This document shows, piece after piece, positions 35,698 through 45,395 of a stretch of DNA of 57,014 nt. The position numbers and the translations under genes are program-made. Position 1 is the first letter of the stretch; every line of letters begins with the position of its first letter. The notes under the pieces were generated by a model. It made no database searches. It had not been told where the DNA came from and saw only the letters and a program-made list of their open reading frames with translations. The stretch spans positions 1 to 57,014 of the forward strand of contig JAMCRH010000182.1 in assembly GCA_023380515.1 (NCBI GenBank), in the 5' to 3' direction. This DNA is from Gammaproteobacteria bacterium. GTDB lineage: Bacteria > Pseudomonadota > Gammaproteobacteria > Enterobacterales > Alteromonadaceae.

Positions 35698-37743
35698 ATG
35701 CTAACCATAAGAAAATCCTGTCTATATTCCGCAACAGTAGCTGCAGCGACATTAGCTGTCGCAGCCTCTGCTTGGGCCGAAACACCTCGGCCTGCACTTC
35801 AATATGATGATGTTTTCCTACTTGAATTCGCTTCAGAACCAGCTCCGCGGCCGCAGTCCGCGGACATTGTCTTTGTGCGTAACTGGATGGATCGGCAAAC
35901 CGATCGCCGCCGCTCGCGTTTATGGCAAATGCAGGAGGACGGTAGCCAGCTACAACCGCTAACCCCATTAGAACAAAATGCGAGCCAACCGGTATGGTCT
36001 CCGGACGGATCGCGTCTGGCTTATAATGCCGATGGTCAATTGCACATGTATTGGGCCGACTCTGGCCGAAGTGGGCAACTTAGCCAACTGCCGAGTAGTC
36101 CGAGTAATGTCAGTTGGTCACCGGACGGTGAATGGTTGGCATTTATTATGTTCACCCCAGAGCAACGTTCAGCACCGGTGAGTTTGCCCGGCAAGCCACC
36201 TGGAGCGACTTGGGCTGAAGCACCAATTTACATCGACAGTCGTCAGTATCGAGCGGATGGCGCGGGCTATTTACCCGCCGGCTATCGCCATATTTACCTG
36301 ATGGCCGCTGACGGCGGCACGCCGATTCAATTAACTAGCGGTGCGTATCATCATTCTGGCCCTTTATCTTGGGCGCCAGACGGCAGCGCACTGTACTTTT
36401 CCGCTAACCGCCGTGAAGACGAGCATAAGCAGCCGTTAAATAGCGAAATTTATCGTTTAGATATTGAATCGCGGGCGATTACCCAACTGACCGATCGCTA
36501 TGGCCCGGATAACAATCCGCGCTTATCACCGAACGGCGAATGGATTGCGTTCACGGGTGTCGATGACCGTAAACTGGCTCATCAGAACCATGGTTTATAT
36601 GTCATGCGTCGTGACGGCTCAGGTGTGCGCAGCTTAACGGCAGATTTAGACCAACATATTAGTGGCTTTGAATGGGCACCGAATGGCAATGGCTTGTTTA
36701 TTAACTATGACGACCGCGGCGCTGGCAAAATTGCCTATCAGCCATTGCAAGGTGAGCGGCGCGTGCTCACCGATGACCTTGGCGGGCTCGCCTATAGTCG
36801 GCCGTATTCGGGTGGCCAGTTTGCCGTGCTTGACAACCAGCGCGTGGTTTACACCCAAGCCAGTACACAGCGACCGGCTGAACTTGCGGTCGTGACCATG
36901 AATGGCACCGGTAGCCAATTAACCCATTTGAACCGCGACTTACTGCGCAAACGGGCGCCTGGAAAGGTAGAAGAAATCTGGTATTCATCGTCAGTGGATA
37001 ATCGCGACATTCATGGCTGGATTATTTGCCCACCGAACTTCGATGCGAGCAAAAAGTACCCGCTGATTTTGGAAATTCACGGTGGACCGCACACGGCCTA
37101 TGGCCCTTACTTTGCCATGGAGCTACAACTGATGGCAGCGCAGGGTTATGTGGTGTTGTATACCAACCCACGTGGGTCGACTAGTTATGGTGAAGACTTC
37201 GCCAACTTGATTCATCACAATTACCCCAGTCATGATTACGACGACCTGATGGATGGCGTTGATGCCGTGATTGCGAAGGGCTTTATTAACGAAGACGAGT
37301 TGTTTATTACCGGCGGCAGTGGCGGTGGGGTGCTAACCACTTGGTCGATTGGCCATACGGACCGCTTCCGTGCAGCAGCTGCGATTAACCCAGTAATTAA
37401 TTGGTATAGCTTTGTGCTCAATGCCGACATGTATAACTACTTCAGTCAGTATTGGTTCCCAGACTTGCCATGGGAAAATCCAGAGCATTACTTAAAGCAC
37501 TCGCCAATTTCTTATGTGGGTAACGTCAACACGCCAACCTTGTTGTTCACGGGTGAGGCCGACCATCGGACACCGATTTCGGAAACCGAGCAGTATTATC
37601 AGGCGCTGCAGCTGCGTGGTGTCGACACCGCTATGGTGCGGGTACCGGGTGCGTCGCATGCGCTGCACACACGGCCAAGTAACCACATGGCAAAACCGGC
37701 TTATGTGATTTATTGGTTCGAGAAGTATCGGAATAAAGATTAA
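35698..37743 (+). CDS. Exported S9-family prolyl oligopeptidase
   Basis: A 681-residue serine peptidase, probably periplasmic or secreted, releasing short peptides from oligopeptides. A signal peptide ends near residue 28 (AASAWA-ET). Residues about 45-400 form a WD40-like propeller with repeated SWSPDG, SWAPDG and LSPNGEW blades. The catalytic domain has GGSGGG (Ser541), GEADHRTP (Asp622) and GASHALH (His654). Marine peptide-using gammaproteobacteria often carry several such enzymes. It follows fadR by 49 bp but probably has its own control. Confidence 0.92.
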   Translation: MLTIRKSCLYSATVAAATLAVAASAWAETPRPALQYDDVFLLEFASEPAPRPQSADIVFVRNWMDRQTDRRRSRLWQMQEDGSQLQPLTPLEQNASQPVWSPDGSRLAYNADGQLHMYWADSGRSGQLSQLPSSPSNVSWSPDGEWLAFIMFTPEQRSAPVSLPGKPPGATWAEAPIYIDSRQYRADGAGYLPAGYRHIYLMAADGGTPIQLTSGAYHHSGPLSWAPDGSALYFSANRREDEHKQPLNSEIYRLDIESRAITQLTDRYGPDNNPRLSPNGEWIAFTGVDDRKLAHQNHGLYVMRRDGSGVRSLTADLDQHISGFEWAPNGNGLFINYDDRGAGKIAYQPLQGERRVLTDDLGGLAYSRPYSGGQFAVLDNQRVVYTQASTQRPAELAVVTMNGTGSQLTHLNRDLLRKRAPGKVEEIWYSSSVDNRDIHGWIICPPNFDASKKYPLILEIHGGPHTAYGPYFAMELQLMAAQGYVVLYTNPRGSTSYGEDFANLIHHNYPSHDYDDLMDGVDAVIAKGFINEDELFITGGSGGGVLTTWSIGHTDRFRAAAAINPVINWYSFVLNADMYNYFSQYWFPDLPWENPEHYLKHSPISYVGNVNTPTLLFTGEADHRTPISETEQYYQALQLRGVDTAMVRVPGASHALHTRPSNHMAKPAYVIYWFEKYRNKD

Positions 37744-37767
37744 ACGCAGGTGAGAGTTCACCATTAA

Positions 37768-37796
37768 AAAAGGCACTGTCGATGACAGTGCCTTTT
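37768..37796. terminator. Bidirectional terminator between the S9 peptidase gene and sodB
   Basis: AAAAGGCACTGTC pairs perfectly with GACAGTGCCTTTT around a 3-nt loop, with A- and T-rich flanks serving both convergent genes. Confidence 0.92.
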
Positions 37797-37820
37797 GTTT
37801 GGGAGGTTTAAAACTGCGAA

Positions 37821-38402
37821 TTAACCGAAGTTTTTGCTCGCGAATTCCCAGTTAACTAACGCCCAGAAGCCGTCCATGTATTTTGGACGTGCGTTGCGAT
37901 AGTCGATGTAGTAAGCGTGTTCCCACAGGTCAACGGTCAATACTGGCGTCAAGCTGCTGTCAGTCAGTGGCGTTGCCGCGTTGCTGGTGTTGACGATGTC
38001 GAGGCTGCCGTCAGACTTCTTCACTAACCAAGTCCAGCTTGAACCAAAGTTGTTGATAGCGCTCGTGGTGAAGGCTTCTTTAAACTTGTCGAAAGAGCCC
38101 CACTTGGCGTTGATTGCGTCAGCTAAAGCGCCTGTTGGCTCACCGCCACCATTTGGGCTTAAGCAATGCCAGTAGAACGTGTGGTTCCATACCTGTGCTG
38201 CGTTGTTGAACACACCGCCACTTGAAGTTTTCACGATCTCTTCAAGTGATTTACCCGCGAACTCAGAACCTTCAACCAAACCGTTAAGCTTGTCGACATA
38301 CGTTTGGTGATGCTTGCCATAATGATACTCAAGCGTTTCAGCAGAAATGTGTGGCTCAAGTGCATTTTTCTCATAAGGCAGTGCAGGTAATTCAAAAGCC
38401 AT
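37821..38402 (-). CDS. sodB: Iron superoxide dismutase
   Basis: A 193-residue cytoplasmic enzyme dismutating superoxide. The ATG at 38402 ([10 protein letters not shown]) matches SodB proteins; an ATG 5 codons upstream is not needed. Metal ligands fit the family: His27, His74, Asp158, His162. The motif [14 protein letters not shown] and Gln70 next to the metal site favour iron over manganese. Confidence 0.96.
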   Translation of the reverse strand: MAFELPALPYEKNALEPHISAETLEYHYGKHHQTYVDKLNGLVEGSEFAGKSLEEIVKTSSGGVFNNAAQVWNHTFYWHCLSPNGGGEPTGALADAINAKWGSFDKFKEAFTTSAINNFGSSWTWLVKKSDGSLDIVNTSNAATPLTDSSLTPVLTVDLWEHAYYIDYRNARPKYMDGFWALVNWEFASKNFG

Positions 38403-38625
38403 AATGTGCTTCTCCATTGGTTGTCATGTGGTGACACTAGCAAAAGAAATTGAGATGGACGCTAATGTCAAAGATCGATTAATTATAGCGGACTTCATTG
38501 GAAATGAAATGCTTTCGCCGCTCTGTTCTATATACATGGAGGTAGTCCATTTGGATTTCAAGGGGTAGAAGTTGATAGAATTACTCAGGAATTTCGGTTG
38601 GGGCTTCAACCCGATTTTCTAGCTG

Positions 38626-38634
38626 TGATACAAT
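38626..38634 (+). promoter_or_regulatory. Candidate extended -10 promoter of grxD
   Basis: TGA followed by TACAAT forms an extended -10 about 48 bp before the grxD start; the -35 is poor. The remainder of 38403-38681 holds no gene I can support. Confidence 0.4.
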
Positions 38635-38681
38635 AGCGTTTTGTTAATGAGTTTATTGACCTTGGTGTCGAGGAGTTTTTC

Positions 38682-39047
38682 ATGCAAGAGAACCAAACTG
38701 AACAGAATTTAGATACAGAAACTCGGATCCGTCAGCAAATCGCTGAGAATCCAGTGTTGTTGTACATGAAAGGCTCTCCTAAACTTCCAAGCTGCGGTTT
38801 TTCGGCGCAAGCATCGCAAGCTCTGATGGCCTGTGGAAAACCGTTTGCTTATGTCGACATTTTGCAAAACCCAGACATTCGTGCTGAATTGCCAAAAATT
38901 GCCAACTGGCCAACGTTCCCGCAATTATGGGTGAACGGCGAGTTAATCGGCGGCTGTGACATTATTCTCGAAATGTTCCAACAAGGCGAGTTGCAGCCAC
39001 TCATTGCTGAAGCTTCACCGGAAGTTGATGAAAAAGAAAGCAATTAA
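38682..39047 (+). CDS. grxD: Monothiol glutaredoxin (Grx4)
   Basis: A 121-residue CGFS-type glutaredoxin that carries and transfers 2Fe-2S clusters. The active-site Cys38 is in KLPSCGFS; WPTFPQLWVNGELIGGCDI is the glutathione-binding region. GAGGAG precedes the start. Length is typical, with a slightly long N-terminus. It lies between sodB (divergent) and a peroxiredoxin gene, forming an oxidative-stress cluster. Confidence 0.96.
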   Translation: MQENQTEQNLDTETRIRQQIAENPVLLYMKGSPKLPSCGFSAQASQALMACGKPFAYVDILQNPDIRAELPKIANWPTFPQLWVNGELIGGCDIILEMFQQGELQPLIAEASPEVDEKESN

Positions 39048-39056
39048 CCTTCTTTA

Positions 39057-39081
39057 GGGTTGAAAAGTTTTTTTTCAGCCC
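39057..39081 (+). other. Hairpin after grxD with T-rich stem
   Basis: GGGTTGAAAA pairs with TTTTCAGCCC (one G-U). The T-run is part of the stem rather than after it, so termination here is doubtful. Confidence 0.4.
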
Positions 39082-39108
39082 CATCATAGTCACGAACCAA
39101 TTGAATCG

Positions 39109-39147
39109 AGCCAGCTAGGCGGGAAACTTTCTAGCTGGCTTGTTTTT
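39109..39147 (+). terminator. Terminator-like hairpin just upstream of the peroxiredoxin gene
   Basis: AGCCAGCTAG pairs perfectly with CTAGCTGGCT around a 12-nt loop, followed by TGTTTTTA. It ends grxD transcription or lies in the peroxiredoxin mRNA leader; it stops only 27 bp before that start codon. Confidence 0.75.
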
Positions 39148-39173
39148 ATATTAACTATTAATCGGAGAGAACA

Positions 39174-39779
39174 ATGGCTGTACTAGTAGGTCGTCAAGCC
39201 CCTGATTTTACTGCTGCCGCAGTATTGGGTAATGGTGAGATTGTTGAAAACTTCACGCTGAGCGAGCACATCAAAGGTAAAAAAGCGGTTCTGTTTTTCT
39301 ACCCACTGGACTTCACTTTTGTTTGTCCTTCTGAGCTGATTGCATTCGACAAGCGTTTAGCAGAATTCGAAAGCCGTGGCGTACAAGTTATCGGTGTTTC
39401 TATCGATTCTCAGTTCTCACACCATGCTTGGCGTGCAATGCCAGTGGACAAAGGCGGTATTGGCGAAGTGAAATACCCATTGGTCGCTGACGTGAAGCAC
39501 GAAATTTGTAAAGCGTACGACGTTGAGCACCCAGAGGCGGGCGTAGCTTTCCGTGGTTCTTTCTTAATTGACGAAGACGGTTTAGTGCGTCACCAAGTCG
39601 TCAACGACCTGCCACTTGGTCGTAACGTTGACGAAATGCTGCGCATGGTTGACGCTTTAGCGTTCCACCAAGAGCACGGCGAAGTATGTCCAGCGGGTTG
39701 GACTGCTGGTCAAGAAGGTATGAAAGCAGATGCCAAAGGCGTTGCTGACTACCTGTCAAAGAACAGCGATAAACTGTAA
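39174..39779 (+). CDS. Typical 2-Cys peroxiredoxin (AhpC/Prx1 type)
   Basis: A 201-residue thiol peroxidase reducing hydrogen peroxide and organic peroxides. The peroxidatic Cys51 is in FTFVCPSE and the resolving Cys172 in GEVCPAGW. The C-terminal extension ending in YLSKNSDKL is of the sensitive, eukaryote-like Prx1 type rather than the short E. coli AhpC; no ahpF is adjacent. GGAGAG precedes the start. Confidence 0.92.
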   Translation: MAVLVGRQAPDFTAAAVLGNGEIVENFTLSEHIKGKKAVLFFYPLDFTFVCPSELIAFDKRLAEFESRGVQVIGVSIDSQFSHHAWRAMPVDKGGIGEVKYPLVADVKHEICKAYDVEHPEAGVAFRGSFLIDEDGLVRHQVVNDLPLGRNVDEMLRMVDALAFHQEHGEVCPAGWTAGQEGMKADAKGVADYLSKNSDKL

Positions 39780-39810
39780 GTCGCGGTGTATTAACCGAGT
39801 ACTGAACAGT

Positions 39811-39840
39811 AAAAACCCAGTCCTTCGTGGCTGGGTTTTT
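39811..39840 (+). terminator. Intrinsic terminator of the peroxiredoxin gene
   Basis: AAAAACCCAG pairs with CTGGGTTTTT around a 10-nt loop, with trailing T residues. Confidence 0.9.
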
Positions 39841-39883
39841 TGATCAGGCTTTGCGCAAGGTCAAAGTTTCAACAACTTAGCAG

Positions 39884-39969
39884 ATTGTCGACAATTATAA
39901 TTTAATATCGCCTTGAAGTTGGCTAAATTCCCATCTAAAATTGTTTTTCCATTTTTGCTGTCGACAATT
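39884..39969 (+). promoter_or_regulatory. Promoter and two operators of the prp regulator/operon
   Basis: ATTGTCGACAAT (39884-39895) is a perfect palindrome. TTGAAG (39913-39918), a 17-bp spacer and TAAAAT (39936-39941) form a good promoter. A second site with core TGTCGACA (39959-39966) lies just after the predicted transcription start. The spacing suggests repression by the adjacent GntR protein. Confidence 0.7.
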
Positions 39970-39971
39970 TT

Positions 39972-40652
39972 ATGATTCAAAGTCCCGTTTGGCGTTCACC
40001 CATTACCGCTTCCGATCGCGTTTTAGCGGAAATTCAACAAGCTATCGTAGCGGGTGAGATTCCGGCTGGCAGTAAGATCAGTGAGCCTGAGCTTGCGCGC
40101 CGTTTTGCGGTGAGCCGAGCGCCACTACGTGAAGCATTGGCGCGACTCGAGCGTTGTCATTTAATTGAGCGCACCCCGAATGCAGGAGCCCGCGTGGTGA
40201 CCCTGTCGACGGCTGGGCTGCGTTCCTTGTATGAGATTCGCGAAGAGCTCGAGGGCTTGGCCTGTCGCCTCGCAGCAGAGCACATGGCCGATGATGAAAT
40301 TGCCGACATGCGCCGCTTACTCGACCAACACCTGCAAGAGCAGCGGGTGCGGGAAGGTGAGAGCTATTACCAAGAAGCCGGCGACTTAGACTTTCATTAC
40401 CGGATTATTTTTGGCAGCAAAAATCAGTATTTGATTAATATTCTTTGCGATGAGCTGTACTACTTGATGCGTATGTATCGCGTCCAGCTTGGCATGAACG
40501 GACCGCGGGTGTCGCGAGCCTTTGACGAACACAAGGCAATTATCCAAGCGATTGCGAATCGCGATGGTGAACTTGCTGATTTATTGATGCGCCGGCACAT
40601 TGCCGCGTCGCGTCGTCATATTGAAATACAATTGCAACAGATGGGGAAGTAA
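39972..40652 (+). CDS. GntR/FCD-family regulator of the methylcitrate operon
   Basis: A 226-residue transcription factor. An N-terminal winged helix ([28 protein letters not shown]) is followed by an FCD ligand-binding domain ([28 protein letters not shown]). Ligand is probably a methylcitrate-cycle intermediate, by context. It is 1 bp upstream of prpB and has two matching operators in front. No ribosome site is visible before ATG 39972, which lies only 3 bp after the second operator. Confidence 0.85.
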   Translation: MIQSPVWRSPITASDRVLAEIQQAIVAGEIPAGSKISEPELARRFAVSRAPLREALARLERCHLIERTPNAGARVVTLSTAGLRSLYEIREELEGLACRLAAEHMADDEIADMRRLLDQHLQEQRVREGESYYQEAGDLDFHYRIIFGSKNQYLINILCDELYYLMRMYRVQLGMNGPRVSRAFDEHKAIIQAIANRDGELADLLMRRHIAASRRHIEIQLQQMGK

Positions 40653-40653
40653 C

Positions 40654-41535
40654 ATGACACAAATGCACAGTGCTGGCGCCAAATTACGCCAAGCGATTCA
40701 GTCAGAAAAGCCATTACAAATCGTTGGTACGATTAATGCGTACACCGCCATGATGGCCGAGCGAGTTGGTCACAAAGCGCTTTACTTGTCAGGTGCTGGT
40801 GTGGCGAACGCCTCATTTGGTTTACCTGACTTGGGCATGACTTCTCTGAATGACGTCTGCGAAGACATTCGCCGAATTACTGGTGCAACTGACGTGCCTT
40901 TATTAGTGGACGCGGATACCGGTTGGGGTGGTGCATTTAACATTGCCCGGACCGTGAAAGAAATGACCCGCGCTGGTGCAGCTGGTTTTCACATTGAAGA
41001 CCAAGTTGCGCAAAAACGCTGTGGTCACCGCCCAAATAAAGAAATTGTGTCACAAGGTGAAATGGTTGACCGGGTAAAAGCCGCGGTGGATGCCCGTATT
41101 GACGACCAGTTTTTAATTATGGCGCGCACCGACGCTCTGCAACAAGAAGGTTTAGAAGCCGCCATTGAGCGTGCTCAAGCCTGTGTTGAAGCCGGTGCCG
41201 ATGCAATTTTTGCTGAAGCGGTACACACCTTAGAACAGTATCAAGCGTTTACCAACGCACTGAATGTACCGGTATTGGCGAATATTACTGAGTTTGGTGC
41301 TACGCCACTATTCAACAAAGATGAGCTCGCTGGCGTCGGCGTCGAAATGGTGTTGTATCCGTTGAGTGCTTTCCGTGCCATGAATAAAGCGGCGCTGAAT
41401 GTGTACGAAAATATTTTGGCGAAGGGCGATCAGAAAGACGTGGTCGAGACCATGCAAACCCGCGCCGAGCTGTATGACTTTTTGAACTATCACTCGTTTG
41501 AAGAAAAATTAGACGCCCTGTTTTCGAAAAAATAA
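40654..41535 (+). CDS. prpB: 2-Methylisocitrate lyase
   Basis: A 293-residue enzyme cleaving 2-methylisocitrate to pyruvate and succinate. VDADTGWGG binds Mg and KRCGH is the catalytic Cys loop of the isocitrate lyase superfamily. ATG 40654 follows the regulator stop with GGGGAAG upstream; a second ATG three codons later is possible. Confidence 0.95.
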   Translation: MTQMHSAGAKLRQAIQSEKPLQIVGTINAYTAMMAERVGHKALYLSGAGVANASFGLPDLGMTSLNDVCEDIRRITGATDVPLLVDADTGWGGAFNIARTVKEMTRAGAAGFHIEDQVAQKRCGHRPNKEIVSQGEMVDRVKAAVDARIDDQFLIMARTDALQQEGLEAAIERAQACVEAGADAIFAEAVHTLEQYQAFTNALNVPVLANITEFGATPLFNKDELAGVGVEMVLYPLSAFRAMNKAALNVYENILAKGDQKDVVETMQTRAELYDFLNYHSFEEKLDALFSKK

Positions 41536-41547
41536 GAGGAACGAATC

Positions 41548-42672
41548 ATGTCTGAGAAGAAATTAGGTGGCGCAGGTTTGCGCGGACAAGTTGCTGGCGA
41601 AACTGCGTTATGTACGGTTGGTAAAAGCGGTTCTGGCCTCACGTATTATGGCTATGACATTAAAGAGTTGGCCGACAAAGTTAGTTTTGAAGAAGTGGCG
41701 TATTTGTTGGCGAAAGGTGAGTTACCGAACGCAGCGCAACTTGCTGACTACAAAGCTCGCTTAAAGCAACAGCGCGGCTTGCCACAGGCATTGAAAGACG
41801 TGCTTGAGCGTATCCCTGCAGACGCACACCCAATGGATGTTATGCGTACCGGTTGTTCATTCCTTGGCAACATTGAGCCAGAAGAAGACTTTAGCCAAGC
41901 TGATGCGAAAATTGAGCGTTTGTTAGCAGCATTCCCAAGTATCTTGTTGTACTGGTACCGTTTCAGCCACGATGGCGTGCGCATTGAAACGCAAACGGAC
42001 GACGATTCAATTGGTGCACACTTCTTGCATTTATTGCATGACAAAGCGCCAAGCGAACTGCACACAGCAGTTATGAATACCTCGTTGATTCTGTATGCAG
42101 AGCATGAATTCAATGCGTCGACCTTTACGGCACGTGTTTGTGCCTCGACCTTGTCGGATATCTTCTCGTGTGTGACTGGCGCGATTGGTTCACTGCGTGG
42201 GCCATTGCACGGCGGTGCGAACGAAGCCGCTATGGAACTGATTGAGAATATGAAAGATGCGGACGACGCTGAGCAAACTCTGATGGGCATGCTCGAGCGC
42301 AAAGAGAAAATCATGGGCTTTGGACACGCCATTTACCGTGAATTCGACCCGCGCAACGATATTATTAAAGAATGGTCAGAAAAACTCTCGAAAGAGTTTG
42401 GTGACAGCCGCTTGTATGACGTGTCTGTGCGTTGTGAAGAAGTGATGTGGCGCGAGAAGAAGCTATTCCCAAATGCGGACTTCTTCCATGCTTCGGCGTA
42501 TCACTACATGGGCATTCCAACCAAATTATTTACGCCAATCTTCGTGATGTCGCGCGTGACAGGTTGGACGGCACACGTGAAAGAGCAGCGTGCAAACAAC
42601 CGGATTATCCGCCCAAGTGCGGACTACACCGGTCCAGGTCCACGCCCAGTGCCTGCAATTAACGAGCGCTAA
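41548..42672 (+). CDS. prpC: 2-Methylcitrate synthase
   Basis: A 374-residue citrate-synthase-fold enzyme condensing propionyl-CoA with oxaloacetate. Catalytic residues are seen in LRGPLHGGANEAA (His), IMGFGHAIYREFDPR (His) and the C-terminal FVMSRVTGWTAH. It starts LGGAGLRGQVAGETALCTV, typical of PrpC and not of GltA. It follows prpB by 12 bp and ends before a strong hairpin. Confidence 0.95.
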   Translation: MSEKKLGGAGLRGQVAGETALCTVGKSGSGLTYYGYDIKELADKVSFEEVAYLLAKGELPNAAQLADYKARLKQQRGLPQALKDVLERIPADAHPMDVMRTGCSFLGNIEPEEDFSQADAKIERLLAAFPSILLYWYRFSHDGVRIETQTDDDSIGAHFLHLLHDKAPSELHTAVMNTSLILYAEHEFNASTFTARVCASTLSDIFSCVTGAIGSLRGPLHGGANEAAMELIENMKDADDAEQTLMGMLERKEKIMGFGHAIYREFDPRNDIIKEWSEKLSKEFGDSRLYDVSVRCEEVMWREKKLFPNADFFHASAYHYMGIPTKLFTPIFVMSRVTGWTAHVKEQRANNRIIRPSADYTGPGPRPVPAINER

Positions 42673-42680
42673 AATAGCCA

Positions 42681-42709
42681 AGGGAGAAGCGAGCGCTTCT
42701 CCCTTTTTT
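42681..42709 (+). terminator. Strong intrinsic terminator between prpC and acnD
   Basis: AGGGAGAAGC pairs with GCTTCTCCCT around GAGC, followed by five further T residues. It lies inside the otherwise collinear prp cluster. Confidence 0.9.
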
Positions 42710-42746
42710 CGCTAAATTCAATTCAACGACTAGTTAGTGGTTCATT

Positions 42747-45335
42747 ATGAATACTGAATATCGCAAACAGCTTCCTGGCACGAATCTTGAGTACTTCGAT
42801 ACCCGCGCAGCGGTCGAAGCGATTCAGCCAGGCGCTTATGAAAAACTCCCGTACACTTCGCGGATTTTAGCCGAAAACTTAGTCCGTCGTTGCGAACCGA
42901 GCCGCTTAACAGCGTCTTTGCAGCAGATTATCGAACGCAAGCGCGACTTGGATTTCCCATGGTTCCCTGCACGAGTCGTGTGCCATGACATTCTTGGCCA
43001 AACCGCATTGGTTGACTTAGCCGGATTGCGTGACGCCATTGCTGCTAAAGGCGGTGATCCAGCCAAAGTAAACCCTGTAGTGCCGACCCAGTTAATTGTC
43101 GACCACTCGTTGGCTGTTGAACATGCGGGTTTTGAAAAAGACGCCTTTGAGAAAAACCGGGCGATTGAAGATCGCCGTAACGATGACCGTTTCCATTTCA
43201 TTAACTGGACAAAAACGGCCTTTAAAAACGTTGACGTGATTCCGCCGGGTAACGGCATCATGCACCAGATCAACTTAGAGAAAATGTCACCGGTGGTGCA
43301 GATTCGTGACGGTGTGGCATTCCCAGACACCTGTGTGGGTACCGATAGTCACACGCCAATGGTTGACGCACTTGGTGTTATTTCCGTTGGTGTCGGTGGC
43401 TTAGAAGCGGAAAGCGTAATGCTTGGCCGTGCCTCGTATATGCGTTTACCGGACATTATTGGTGTTGAGCTGACTGGCAAATTGCAGCCAGGCATTACCA
43501 GCACCGACTTAGTCCTCGCGATGACCGAGTTTTTACGTCGCGAGCGGGTGGTTGGCGCATACCTCGAGTTTTATGGTGAAGGCGCAGACAAACTGACCGT
43601 TGGTGATCGCGCGACAATTTCCAATATGACGCCAGAATATGGCGCCACTGCCGCAATGTTCTACATTGACCAGCAAACCATCGATTACTTAACGCTGACC
43701 GGCCGTGACGAGAAACAGGTTGCGTTAGTGGAAGCTTACGCAAAAGAGACCGGCTTATGGGCAGACAGCCTGAAAACGGCCGAGTACGAGCGCGTCTTGA
43801 CCTTTGATCTTAGCAAAGTACAGCGTAACCTAGCTGGCCCTTCGAATCCGCACGCATTGCTGCCTGCGTCAGAGCTCGCAGCTCGCGGCATTTCGAGTAA
43901 AGTTGAGAACGAAGAAGGCAAAATGCCGGACGGCGCTTGTATTATTGCAGCGATTACTAGCTGTACCAATACCTCGAACCCGCGCAATATGATTGCCGCC
44001 GGTTTGATTGCCCGTAACGCCAATAAATTAGGTTTAACCCGTAAGCCATGGGTGAAAACCTCGTTAGCACCGGGTTCGAAAACCGTAAAAATGTATTTGG
44101 AAGATGCGGAGCTACTGCCAGAACTTGAGCAGTTAGGCTTTGGCGTCGTCGCCTTTGCATGTACCACCTGTAACGGTATGAGCGGTGCCTTAGACCCGAA
44201 AATTCAAGAAGAAATTATTGAGCGTGACCTGTACGCGACTGCGGTATTATCGGGTAACCGTAACTTTGACGGCCGTATTCACCCGTATGCTAAACAAGCG
44301 TTCTTGGCGTCGCCACCGCTGGTTGTGGCCTATGCGATTGCCGGTACTATTCGGTTTGACATCGAAAAGGATGCGCTCGGCTATGACCAAGATGGCAACC
44401 CGGTGACCTTGAAGGATATTTGGCCAAGCGACGAAGAGATCGACGCGATTGTGAAGCAAGCCGTGAAGCCAGAACAGTTCCGTAAGGTCTACGACCCGAT
44501 GTTTAATATCTCGGTCGACATGGGTGAGAAAACGAACCCGTTGTACGACTGGCGTCCACAAAGCACTTACATTCGTCGTCCACCGTATTGGGAAGGTGCA
44601 TTGGCGAGTGCGAATAGCTTAAAGGGCCTGCGTCCGTTGGCGGTGCTTGGTGACAATATCACCACCGACCATTTGTCGCCGTCGAATGCGATTATGGCTG
44701 ACAGTGCGGCTGGTGAATACCTAGCCAAAATGGGTGTGCCGGAAGAAGACTTTAACTCGTACGCGACCCACCGTGGTGATCATTTAACCGCACAGCGCGC
44801 AACCTTTGCCAACCCGAAACTGTTTAATGAAATGGTGAAGGACGAGAGTGGCAAAGTGGTGCAAGGTTCGTTAGCGCGAGTTGAGCCAGAAGGCAAAGTG
44901 ATGCGCATGTGGGAAGCAATCGAAACCTACATGGAGCGCAAACAGCCGTTGATTATCATTGCTGGCGCTGACTATGGTCAGGGATCGTCACGGGACTGGG
45001 CTGCTAAAGGTGTGCGCTTAGCCGGTGTCGAAGCGATTGTTGCTGAAGGTTTCGAGCGGATTCACCGCACCAACTTGATTGGTATGGGTGTGTTGCCATT
45101 GGAATTCTTGCCGGGTACCACACGCTTAACCTTAAACATCGATGGCACCGAAACCTACGATGTGGAAGGTGATATTGCGCCGGGTGCGGAAATGACCTTG
45201 ATTATTCATCGTGCCAATGGTGAGCGAGTTGACGTGCCAGTGAAATGTCGTCTCGACACTGGCGAAGAAGTCTCAATTTATGAGGCAGGCGGTGTGTTAC
45301 AACGCTTTGCACAAGACTTCTTAGCAAACGCTTAA
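42747..45335 (+). CDS. acnD: Fe/S-dependent 2-methylisocitrate dehydratase
   Basis: An 862-residue aconitase-family enzyme that dehydrates 2-methylcitrate to 2-methyl-cis-aconitate. Cluster cysteines are in ITSCTNTSNP and ACTTCNGMSG. DTCVGTDSHTPM and GADYGQGSSRDWAAKG are aconitase signatures. It works with PrpF and replaces PrpD in this type of operon. Confidence 0.96.
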   Translation: MNTEYRKQLPGTNLEYFDTRAAVEAIQPGAYEKLPYTSRILAENLVRRCEPSRLTASLQQIIERKRDLDFPWFPARVVCHDILGQTALVDLAGLRDAIAAKGGDPAKVNPVVPTQLIVDHSLAVEHAGFEKDAFEKNRAIEDRRNDDRFHFINWTKTAFKNVDVIPPGNGIMHQINLEKMSPVVQIRDGVAFPDTCVGTDSHTPMVDALGVISVGVGGLEAESVMLGRASYMRLPDIIGVELTGKLQPGITSTDLVLAMTEFLRRERVVGAYLEFYGEGADKLTVGDRATISNMTPEYGATAAMFYIDQQTIDYLTLTGRDEKQVALVEAYAKETGLWADSLKTAEYERVLTFDLSKVQRNLAGPSNPHALLPASELAARGISSKVENEEGKMPDGACIIAAITSCTNTSNPRNMIAAGLIARNANKLGLTRKPWVKTSLAPGSKTVKMYLEDAELLPELEQLGFGVVAFACTTCNGMSGALDPKIQEEIIERDLYATAVLSGNRNFDGRIHPYAKQAFLASPPLVVAYAIAGTIRFDIEKDALGYDQDGNPVTLKDIWPSDEEIDAIVKQAVKPEQFRKVYDPMFNISVDMGEKTNPLYDWRPQSTYIRRPPYWEGALASANSLKGLRPLAVLGDNITTDHLSPSNAIMADSAAGEYLAKMGVPEEDFNSYATHRGDHLTAQRATFANPKLFNEMVKDESGKVVQGSLARVEPEGKVMRMWEAIETYMERKQPLIIIAGADYGQGSSRDWAAKGVRLAGVEAIVAEGFERIHRTNLIGMGVLPLEFLPGTTRLTLNIDGTETYDVEGDIAPGAEMTLIIHRANGERVDVPVKCRLDTGEEVSIYEAGGVLQRFAQDFLANA

Positions 45336-45350
45336 AACGTAAGACTAGGC

Positions 45351-45380
45351 AATGGGAGCAGGCGACTGCTCCCATTTTTT
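45351..45380 (+). terminator. Intrinsic terminator between acnD and prpF
   Basis: AATGGGAGCA pairs with TGCTCCCATT around six bases, with six T residues at 45375-45380. It lies 16 bp after acnD and ends 15 bp before prpF. Confidence 0.9.
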
Positions 45381-45395
45381 AGCGTTGGAGTCACT

